A stretch of 64,000 bases of DNA from positions 372,001 to 436,000 of the forward strand of contig OOIN01000005.1 in assembly GCA_900323505.1 (NCBI GenBank), given 5' to 3'. The stretch's first letter is position 1. Each line of letters begins with the position of its first letter. Source of the stretch: Ustilago trichophora (lineage: Eukaryota > Basidiomycota > Ustilaginomycetes > Ustilaginales > Ustilaginaceae). Positions 18,431-26,938 of the stretch are shown in pieces. Below the pieces are notes generated by a model. It made no database searches. It had not been told where the DNA came from and saw only the letters and a list, made by a program, of their open reading frames with translations. Position numbers and translations under genes: made by a program.

Positions 18431-21400
18431 TCAGTGATGCGGAGGAGCGCGGCGAGGCGACTGCTGCGAAAGGCCGCTAGGCGTCGTCGGCGAGCCCATG
18501 GCAAAGTGCATGTCTCCATACCCGGTCGACCCTCCTTGCGGGTTCGCCATGCCGACCATGTTTGATAAGGGCGTGTGAGGTTGGTGCGGATGAGCATGCC
18601 CACCAGCGGTCACGCCACTACCTGAAACACTCATTGTCGTCATGGGAGTGCTACCGCCTCCAATGTCATCCAGGAATTTGGAAAAGTAGTCGGTCCATGA
18701 CAGATCCTCGAGTTGATGCTGTGCAGAGCCAGGGTCGTCCGCGTAGAGAGACATGATTCCTCGAGCGTCACCGAAGGAAGCAGGATGGATGCCCCCCAGC
18801 CTATCGGCGGATCCCTCGGTCTCCCCGCTGAGGTGGGAGCGTGGTGAAGCGGCAGCATCGGTAGCACGCATGCCCGCATTCGATAATGCACCACTGCCCA
18901 TCGCGCTATTGCCGTTGACGCCAGGCATCCCGCCTGTTCCGGCATTGGCTCCTCCCGGTGTGCTGCTGGCGGCGCCGCTCATCATGAACTGCGCAAAGGC
19001 CGCGGAAGTGATTTGGTTCTCACTGACATGGCTACCCTCACTGATAGAGTTGCGACTTGGAGACATGGGTGCGCTTGGAATCGGCGACCAGCTGTGGATA
19101 TAGGAAGCAGCCGAAATGGGGTCATTCGAAAAATGTACGCCACCTGATGCACCTGCTGTCTCTCCGGCTTGCCCACTTCCACGCCGCTCGAGCCTCTCGT
19201 TGCGCGCTGCCATCCTGGCGGAAGGAGGCAAGGTAACATCTGCACGTGGTTGAATCATACCTGACATGGGCTTCATACCGAGCAAAGTGGCAGGAACCAC
19301 GCCCGACATGCGCTGGTCTGCTCTGACCAGCATCCGGCTGACCCGTTCACGCTGGTCCGAAGTCATAGTATGCATAGACCGCAACGCAATGTCGCGCAGA
19401 ATACGATGCGCACGTCGGAAGAGCCGTGAAAAGTAGCGATCGTCAAACGCGGCAAAGATGCGTAGTGTCGATTCCACCAGATCGTTGTCCTCTGCCAGCT
19501 TTTCAGGCTCGCGACATTCATGCCACACGGTGATCATGAAGGTGGCCGTGCTCATGAAAGCCTGCTGGAAGATGAATACGAGGTCGCTCATATGATCGCC
19601 CTCATGCAGCGCAATGACGACGCGCAGACATTCGCGCGCATGGAACACGCACTGCGGATGAAGCATTTTTCGCAGCGCACTGTGCTCCAAGAAGGGCTTG
19701 AGGATGTAAAGTCGAATGTCGTGCGTTCCGCACTGCACCAGACCTGCTTGCAGACGGAAGGGGCTTTCGATAGAACGCAGGTGGCTTGGTGTCTCTGCAA
19801 CCCACTCTTCCAATCGCTTTGAAAGGATCACCATGTCCTTGTATTCGGGAATCGCTCGTTGCTTGGGGTTGGCAGGCGGCTTGCCACGTCCACTTCCGTC
19901 TTGACGCCATCTGGGCGAGTAGAGAACGTGCACGACATCTTGCACAATGACATTGAGCTTGATCATGTGAATGAATCCGCTCATGACCATAGGCTTGTCC
20001 GAGGCAGAGCGTGCTGCCGGCGTAGGGATGTGTCCGCCTGCCTCGTATTGGAAGAGGGTGTCATCGTCAATTTCGAGCGGAAGCTTTACGTCGCAGTCAG
20101 AGAGCTTGAGTGCCAATGGTCGGCCCATGTTGATGGAAAAGATGCAGTCCAGGATGAAGGCACCCCAGAAGACTCGTCTGCGCAGCTCTTGCTCGTAGGG
20201 CGAAAAGCCTCTGTACGCTTTCTCCTGGTGAAGACCGATGTCTTGAAGGGCACGAATCGCTACACCGAGTACAGTCCAGCTGGCGCCTGGACCGATGGCA
20301 CCGTGCATAAACGTGGCTGTCAGGACCATTACCTGGACATTGATCAAACTCGCCGCGTAGACCTGATGGTAGAGTCGGCTGGCGGCGGCAAAGTGGTCTC
20401 CTGCGGTATCAGGGTCGCCTGAATCGGCCAGGACGCGTGGGTCATTGGAGAAGCGCGAAGCGATGGCGAGAATGGTGAAAACGAAGCCTCGAAACGCGGA
20501 GTCTTTGTCAGCTCGACCTGTCGCCAAGTCGCGTTCCAAGGATGGGCGATGGACGATGGGCATCAGAGGATGCAGCTGCGTAAAAAAGACGTCGAAGAGG
20601 TCCTTGATGAGGTCTCGGTCCGGGAGAGAATAGCGTTCGAACCACTCTTCGGTCACAGCATCGTCTCGTCCCACTGCAACTGTATTCTTACGACGGAGAA
20701 GCTGGATCCACTCCTTCGAGTTGGTGGGATAAAGGGGACGCGGTGCCGGCTTGCTTCCACCGTTGGCGCCAGCACCTCCAGCTGTAGCATTGGAAGCGGA
20801 AGTAAAAGTCGAGGTCGATTTGCCGTATCGACTGCTGGTGTGTCGATGCGTCTCGTAGCTGATGCCGGCATGATCTGTGACTTGGTCAGAAGATCGGTGT
20901 GCGCCAGCTCCTGGACTTGGAGGACGGCTTTCATCAGCAATGCTGTGAAAGAGAGTCATGGCAGAGGAGCGACCAAAGTACCGCGGGCGACCATCCTCCA
21001 CGTCTGGAAGGAGAGCGTCTCTGTCTTCGCGCTTGACGGCATCGTTGGAGCTTCCGACGATTCCGGCACCGTTGCCCTGACCGTCGGCGTCTTCGGGATC
21101 GCTCCCGTCACGATTGAGACGGATTGCTGAGCGTGATGGCAAATCTTGATCGTGGCGTGAATGAACTGAGTCTCCATTGGTTCCGTCGGCTGTTGGAGCG
21201 GAGTCATCTTCATCGCGATGCTTGTCGTGGGATTCAAGTGATTGCCAAGGATTGGCGTTCTGTGGAGGTGCACTGGATCCGCTTGGCCCGGTGACATTGA
21301 GCTCTCCGCGTTCGAATTGCTGCGCTACATGAGGTGCTACAGAGCGAAGAGCGCTGAGAAGCGTTTCCACTTTGCTCTCAAGGATCTCGTATTTGCCTCT

Positions 21401-21862
21401 GGATCGGTCGGCATCGCTGCTAAAGGTGCATCGATAGTTGTAGGCTGTGCAGTTGTTGCAAGTGTTGGTGGGGTTGGGGAGACCTTCACATTTGATCTTT
21501 TTGCGACGGCAAGTGTCGCATGCTACAACGACCCTTCTTCGTTTCTTTGCCTTTGGATCCGAAGAGTTGGCTTCGTCATCACCTTTACTTTTGGAAGCGG
21601 AAGGTTTTGCATCGGATGCGGCTTTGGGACGCTTCTTTGCTGCTGACGCGCCAGAAAGGGATGGAGATGTGTTGGAAGGCCCAGCTGCCGTTTGTGGTGA
21701 TGAGATGGTTTTTGCACTGGCGGTTGCCGAAGTGGATGCAGCACCAAGGGTTGCGCTGGATGCAGGAGCAGGTGAATTGTCGAAAGAGACGCTGGAGCGA
21801 CCGTTGCGCATCGATACAAGCTCGAACGCAGCATGAGCCTCGTCTTCGCTCTTGTAAGACAT
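18431..21862 (-). CDS. Zn2Cys6 transcription factor with fungal-specific middle homology domain
   Basis: 1143 residues in one exon. A binuclear zinc cluster has cysteines at 115, 118, 125, 135, 138 and 145 (CDTCRRKKIKC...CNNCTAYNYRC), preceded by a basic KKRRRVVVA segment. A Fungal_trans domain covers roughly residues 420-680, including the signature LGVAIRALQDIGLHQEKAYR and RRVFWGAFILDCIFSINMGRPL. The rest is Ser/Gly/Asn-rich, presumably activation or regulatory sequence. Such proteins bind CGG-type half-sites and often control carbon, nitrogen or lipid catabolism, but the sequence does not tell which. Flanking genes are not obviously regulated by it. The long upstream region (1.8 kb) suggests complex control. 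Confidence 0.93.
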   Translation of the reverse strand: MSYKSEDEAHAAFELVSMRNGRSSVSFDNSPAPASSATLGAASTSATASAKTISSPQTAAGPSNTSPSLSGASAAKKRPKAASDAKPSASKSKGDDEANSSDPKAKKRRRVVVACDTCRRKKIKCEGLPNPTNTCNNCTAYNYRCTFSSDADRSRGKYEILESKVETLLSALRSVAPHVAQQFERGELNVTGPSGSSAPPQNANPWQSLESHDKHRDEDDSAPTADGTNGDSVHSRHDQDLPSRSAIRLNRDGSDPEDADGQGNGAGIVGSSNDAVKREDRDALLPDVEDGRPRYFGRSSAMTLFHSIADESRPPSPGAGAHRSSDQVTDHAGISYETHRHTSSRYGKSTSTFTSASNATAGGAGANGGSKPAPRPLYPTNSKEWIQLLRRKNTVAVGRDDAVTEEWFERYSLPDRDLIKDLFDVFFTQLHPLMPIVHRPSLERDLATGRADKDSAFRGFVFTILAIASRFSNDPRVLADSGDPDTAGDHFAAASRLYHQVYAASLINVQVMVLTATFMHGAIGPGASWTVLGVAIRALQDIGLHQEKAYRGFSPYEQELRRRVFWGAFILDCIFSINMGRPLALKLSDCDVKLPLEIDDDTLFQYEAGGHIPTPAARSASDKPMVMSGFIHMIKLNVIVQDVVHVLYSPRWRQDGSGRGKPPANPKQRAIPEYKDMVILSKRLEEWVAETPSHLRSIESPFRLQAGLVQCGTHDIRLYILKPFLEHSALRKMLHPQCVFHARECLRVVIALHEGDHMSDLVFIFQQAFMSTATFMITVWHECREPEKLAEDNDLVESTLRIFAAFDDRYFSRLFRRAHRILRDIALRSMHTMTSDQRERVSRMLVRADQRMSGVVPATLLGMKPMSGMIQPRADVTLPPSARMAARNERLERRGSGQAGETAGASGGVHFSNDPISAASYIHSWSPIPSAPMSPSRNSISEGSHVSENQITSAAFAQFMMSGAASSTPGGANAGTGGMPGVNGNSAMGSGALSNAGMRATDAAASPRSHLSGETEGSADRLGGIHPASFGDARGIMSLYADDPGSAQHQLEDLSWTDYFSKFLDDIGGGSTPMTTMSVSGSGVTAGGHAHPHQPHTPLSNMVGMANPQGGSTGYGDMHFAMGSPTTPSGLSQQSPRRAPPHH

Positions 21863-23665
21863 GGTGATCGGAGCGATGGTGTGTCAGCAGCGTGCTGTTC
21901 TTGCTCGAGATGCTGGCGAAAAAAGAGATTCGGGATGAAGCCGATGAAAAGCCGAGTGTGGGAATGTGGCGGTGCCGAATGATCAATTGATACGAGTCAA
22001 GGACGACATGAGAGACGTTGCTGCGCTTTGTGCTGAGCCTACAATGTCGGAAAGGCCGATGCGATGATCAGGAGTACGTCGCAGAAGAACGCAGAAAAGA
22101 CATCCGTGTGGGATCAAGGAACACGATGTGGGTTTCTTCGGAATTGCAGGTCAGGCCAATGTTCGATAAAGAAAGCAACAATAAAGAAGGAGGCAGAGGG
22201 CTGAATGAGATGCGATGAGCAGGCGGGACGGTCGAGATTGAATGGTGGTATGAGAAAGATGACGACAGTTGCGATACAAATGTCAATGGCAAGAGTGGGA
22301 TTGGTTGAAAGCAACGCCAAGATGGAGCAGCAAGCAAGCCAATTTAGCAGCCTTCGCAGCAGCCAAACACGCAAACAGAGAGAGAGAGAGAGACAACAAT
22401 TCCAAGCCCCGGCCTTTTGCGGGGTAAGCTTCAGCTGAAAGAGGAAAAGGAAAAGGAAAAGGAAAAGGAAAAGGAAAAGGAAAAGGAAAAGGAAAAGGAA
22501 AGGCTCAGCTGAGCAACGTCTGTGATTTTTTTCGACTATTTTCAGCCTTAATTTTTCTCCTTCCAACAAGCGCCCGCGAGTCTATGTTTTGCATTCTACC
22601 ACGCAGCACAAGATGCAGCTTTCGGGACCAAGCTCAAAAGGCAGAGCAATCAAATCGCATAAGCCCGACAAGGAGCACCCAAGTGTGAAGGGAGTGCATT
22701 CCCACGAGCAGATTTTGCTCGAGCTCCGATCAAGTGAGCGACTTGCGAGTGTCGGATCAGCCAACCCATCTTGCATCACTTGATTTCAGCTCTGTACATA
22801 TCATACAGCAGCCAATCCCCTGATTCTCGCTCTCCTTTCGACAGCAGAGCATCCGGTACTGTATGTTCCTGGTTGACTGTACCTCCATGACATACAAAGA
22901 TCTTGGCCTGGCCCATCTATGGTATCTTGAGATGCTTCCGATCTCAAGCTGCAAAGATCCTGCTCCATCCTTGCTACTTGTCGTACTTACATCATCCGAC
23001 GTGGACAGCCTACCTCACAACATCGTCATAATACTTCTGCATTGTATCTTGTTCTTAGTGGACACCTAGAGTGCACCTTTTCATTTGGTCTCCAGATCAA
23101 AATATCCGCCGCAACTTTCTGCAGTTGCCTGTCACATAGTGTGACTTTCAGAAGTTTTATCCAATCATGCACCGAACGGAACGCTTTCCACCGTCACTTC
23201 TCGGACGCCGTCGGGCACACGGCTCGACATCCTGATCAGAATCCAACAGGCTGCTGGGTCAAAGATGCTTGTTTGAGAGTGATGTTGCCAGAGTTGACTT
23301 CTTCGCACTGTCCTCTACTCTGTTGATTTGCCTTTGCCGGCAATTCCGGATCTGGCTTCTTCTTCTTTTCTCTCCACACGACAGCTGACTGCCAGTCGGA
23401 ATCAAGGCCGATGCAGGGTCCAACAAAGTCTCATTTCACCAGAAATGCATATTTTCGACTGGCGCAGTACTGTATAGTACAGTGCCTCGCAGGCGTGGTA
23501 AAGGAGCCCACATCTTCAAAAGCAAGAGCGATCTAACACGTTAATATTTTTGCCTCCACTTCTTCCTTGCTTGTCACACCATCATCAGCCGTCTCCTTCA
23601 CCTCCCTCATCTGCCTTCAAAGCCATCCCTACCTCTTCGAGGAGGAGATCCAACCACAGTCAAAG
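21863..23665. promoter_or_regulatory. Long divergent intergenic region, Zn2Cys6 gene / SDR gene
   Basis: 1.8 kb, one of the largest gene-free gaps in the window. It contains an AG dinucleotide run (about 22377-22393), the GGAAAA hexanucleotide array, and scattered TACTGTA-type words at about 22857 and 23467. No ORF with a recognisable product is present. It must carry the promoters of both flanking genes. Confidence 0.45.
22443..22502. repeat. GGAAAA hexanucleotide array (about ten units)
   Basis: Ten near-perfect head-to-tail GGAAAA units with no interruption lie about 580 bp upstream of the Zn2Cys6 start codon. It is purely purine on this strand, hence able to form unusual helical structures, and likely length-variable between strains. 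Confidence 0.9.
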
Positions 23666-24775
23666 ATGAGCATCCGAATCATTGCTACTGGAGGCCACTC
23701 TGGTCTTGGATTTGAGGCACTCAAAACGCTCCTCGCCTCGCCTGCTCTGGCCTCTGGAGGCAGCCTCACTCTCATGGTCAGAGATCAACATGCCGCTCCC
23801 GTCTCTCTTGCTCGTCAAAAACTCATCCAGCAATTCAATGCTGCTAGAGGTACATCATCTGCTTCTCTCTCAGGCTTGGCTCCTGAACTCTCGATCGAAG
23901 CTTGCAATATGGATCTGGCCTCCTTGTCATCGGTCCGAAAAGCCGCTTCATCGATCAAGAGCCAGCTCCAATCCAGTCAAATCTCAGCCTCAGGTCTCGA
24001 CATCTTTCTCCTGAATGCTGCCGTCGCCAAAACCAGCCGCGAGAATGCGATCGATGAAGACCGAGCCTCTGGCAGTGTCACTTATCCTTCTGATCATCTT
24101 GTCGGCGAGAACAGCCACATCGAGACCACCGCTTGCGTCAATCACATCGCCCACCTTCTCTTCATCTCCTCACTGGTCCCTACGATCGCAGAAAATGCAA
24201 AGAACGGCCGGAAAACGCGCATAGTCTTCACCGGAAGCGCACTTCATCGCTCCATCAAGGACCTAGCTGTGCTCGACAGCTTCTTCTCTTCCTCCTCGCC
24301 TGGAAATACACAACCTTGGACCTTGCGCGAGACGTACGCTGCCTCCAAGTTCCTTCAGATGTTGGGTGTGCGTGCTCTCCGTCGCCGCATCGAGCAAGTG
24401 CTGAAAGCCAAGTCGGTGCCCCAAGGAAGTGTTGAAGTGGTGGTCGTACAGCCAGGTTTTGTGCCACAGACGGGTCTCAGTCGCGAATCAGGCCTGCTCA
24501 CTCGATTCGCCATGTCGTATGTGCTGCCCTGGGCCCCCTTTACCACCAGCCTCGAGGATGCAGGAACGTACATTGCAAATGCCTGTACAGTCGACTTGTC
24601 TACTTCAGACATCCAGTCCGAGGACGCAGATGGCTTTCATTCTCAAAATAGTCTAGCGCGTTCGGCGCTGCTCGAGGTTCACGCCAAGAAGCAGCGTTTC
24701 GGCAAGCTCGATTCGCGCTCTGCTGACATAGAGCTTCAGGAGCAATGGTGGCCCGCTGCATGCGACCATGTGTGA
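23666..24775 (+). CDS. Short-chain dehydrogenase/reductase
   Basis: 369 residues starting MSIRIIATGGHSGLGFEAL, which puts the dinucleotide-binding TGxxxGxG motif at residues 7-14, as expected. An earlier in-frame Met at 23567 would prefix 33 unsuitable residues. The NNAG-equivalent reads LNAAVAK, and the catalytic YxxxK is YAASK in the sequence RETYAASKFLQML. The VQPGFV segment after the active site matches the family's PG motif. The substrate is unknown; the layout resembles the 3-ketosteroid-reductase or retinol-dehydrogenase-like branch, but this is not decisive. It ends 96 bp from the 3' end of the converging neighbour. Confidence 0.88.
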   Translation: MSIRIIATGGHSGLGFEALKTLLASPALASGGSLTLMVRDQHAAPVSLARQKLIQQFNAARGTSSASLSGLAPELSIEACNMDLASLSSVRKAASSIKSQLQSSQISASGLDIFLLNAAVAKTSRENAIDEDRASGSVTYPSDHLVGENSHIETTACVNHIAHLLFISSLVPTIAENAKNGRKTRIVFTGSALHRSIKDLAVLDSFFSSSSPGNTQPWTLRETYAASKFLQMLGVRALRRRIEQVLKAKSVPQGSVEVVVVQPGFVPQTGLSRESGLLTRFAMSYVLPWAPFTTSLEDAGTYIANACTVDLSTSDIQSEDADGFHSQNSLARSALLEVHAKKQRFGKLDSRSADIELQEQWWPAACDHV

Positions 24776-24871
24776 TGTGACTTCATCACAGAATACAAAT
24801 ATCACACAGCACGATATCCATAACGAAAGATGCGGGAAGCGGTATCCATTCCACATCGATGCTAGAGAGGC

Positions 24872-26360
24872 TTAATCGCCCTCCTCGATATCGTTGCCGC
24901 CCATCGTTTGCTCCTCCCTCGCCAACATCTGGGTCGCCAGCTCAATCCCCTCCAGCTCTCCTATTGTTGGTCCATCGTCGTCTGCCTCCCCACCATCACC
25001 TTCTATCGAGCCGACTGCGCTGTTCTCCATCACGCTAGCACCACGCGGCGCTGGAGTCACTGAACTTCGCATGGGGCCCGGTGTACCTCCCACCTCGCTC
25101 TCGGCAGGCGTCGCACCGCGGAAGAGTGGCGTGACACCTCTGCCGACGCTCGCATTCCGACTCGATCGCTCCGCCGGCTCGAGCGAGGTGAATCTCGCCT
25201 GCACGGATCCGGATCGGTTGTTGGCGATACCGGGAGTCATGGAGTGTGGAGCCACCGAGAGCTGGCGGATTTCGGTAGCCTTTTTCTCGCCAAACAGCTC
25301 CGGATGGGCCGCGAGAGTGCGTTTCGATGGCTCTACGACCAGCACGAGGAGTTTGCCGAAGCTGTACGTATCAATGGGCGATTCCAGAAGGAAAAGTGTC
25401 AGCAGAGTTGTCAAGGAAGAGGTCACACAGTGTACAGAGCGTAGGGCAATGTACTTACATTCGAAATCCAGCATACTTGACATGCAACTTGGGCTTCATC
25501 TTTTCCTCGTCTTCTTCGGTAATCTCGATAGCTGCGTTGTCGTAGTCTGCTTGCGCTTGATTGTCTTCTTGCCGTGTTGGGCCTTGCGGATCTGTGGTTG
25601 AGGCGTCCACGTCGATTACAGCCGGATCTGGTTTGACTTCTTCCTGAATACGAACCCGTTTTGAGCGTCGATTCGGCTGGTCTGCAGCAGATCTGGACTT
25701 ACTGCGAGTGCGTCTCGTGCTCGTGCTTGCGGGAGGAGGCATCGACTGTGCATCTGCATCTTCGTCTATCCCTCCTCGGAACAGTGCATTGTCGTTCGCT
25801 CCTGAAAGACTTGCCATGCTCGCATTTGGCGAAGAACTCCTCACTTCTGCCTCTGGTGAGTCTTTGATCCTCATCGGCTGTTCGCTGCTCTCCCCGTCCC
25901 TCACTGCCGCAACAACACTCTCCGCTCTACCTGACGGTGCAGGCGTGGCCCTCGGAATGGGAGCATGCAACCTTCCTTCTCCCTCATCCTCCACCTTGAC
26001 CTCTCCTAGACTCGGATCACTCGGGAAGATAAGGCTCTTCTCCTTGAGCAGAACCGAGTGTCTGTCATCCATCCTCCGGAAAAAGTAGGCCACTTGAAAG
26101 TCGCGATCAGAGTAGACGTCCACCCTTTCTTTCTTGCTCATTGCCGAAAGTTTACCGGAAGAGTCGGACTCTTTCCGTAGCTTGGGCATGATTCGTGTGC
26201 GCAAAATGGAAAGGACTTGTGTGAGAATGGAAGGATTGAGATTCATCCATTCTACATGGCGATAGTCGAGGTAGAGGATGGTTTGTAGGACGACGTAGGG
26301 AGAGGCGCGGAGATAGAAGACGTTTCGCTGGGTAAACTTCTTCCGTTGAACCGCGCTCAT
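24872..26360 (-). CDS. Unidentified two-exon protein, probably nuclear
   Basis: Exons 26360-25459 and 25361-24872 (97-nt intron, GTAAGT donor, ACAG acceptor) join FRI to FGKLLVLVVEPSKRTL and give 463 residues in perfect frame. The N-terminal ~110 residues (RKKFTQRNVFYLRASPYVVLQTILYLDYRH...) look like an ordered helical domain. An acidic, Ser/Pro-rich middle follows, with a basic cluster (RRSKRVRIQEE) that could be a nuclear localisation signal. A short hydrophobic beta-like block (KLHVKYAGFRIFGKLLVLVVEP) spans the splice junction. The tail is disordered and acidic. I do not recognise the family. Conservation-like character of the two ordered blocks argues that it is real and possibly a chromatin or replication factor, which is inference. 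Confidence 0.8.
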
Positions 26361-26938
26361 GTTGCGAAGCTCGAGTCAGCGGTTAGCTATGAGAGGTTGT
26401 GAGGGCAGGATGAAGGGGGAGGGTGGGATGAGGATGAGAAAGAAAGGACGACAAGGTGCAATTCAGCAGGGTCTATGCAGGTAATGCCATGCAAGCATTG
26501 AAAAAGTGACAGAACCTCCACCTCGGCCCCGATTCGACAGCCGATGCGAGGGCGGACTGCCAGATTCTCGCGTGGCTCAGTCGCTGTCGTTCTCGGAAGG
26601 GTGGGATCCGACTACACACCATGCTCGATCGTATGTCAATGATCTGGAACGATCCTGTGACTCGGTGTAGAGTGCTTGCACAAACCGTTTGTATTGCCGT
26701 CAGACTCATCTCTGACAAGCTTTGCAAAGGCAGAACAAAGTTATGGTTGTGTGTAGTTTGTCGCCTCGTACAAAGTCCGATTTATCCGAAAAGCAGCCTC
26801 ATTTTCGGCACAACCCTGACCGAGAGAAAAGAAGAGGAAAAGGCACAGACCCTTTTGCAATCCATCCTGTCTCGTTGCGTCCCTCCTTCTGACCAAGACA
26901 CCATCCTGACTCCTTTCACCATCAGCAAAGCATTCAAG
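26361..26938. promoter_or_regulatory. Divergent promoter region
   Basis: 578 bp between the unidentified nuclear-type gene and the S9 peptidase gene. Nothing beyond mixed-sequence promoter DNA is visible. Confidence 0.4.

Noticed and set aside
22443..22502. GGAAAA repeats as interstitial telomeric sequence
   Set aside because: Fungal telomeres of this group use TTAGGG-type repeats; the unit here does not fit and is a simple hexanucleotide microsatellite.
26621..26938. N-terminal extension of the S9 peptidase from the Met at 26621
   Set aside because: The extra 106 residues have no resemblance to the family, overlap the divergent promoter, and the Met at 26939 matches the usual peptidase N-terminus.
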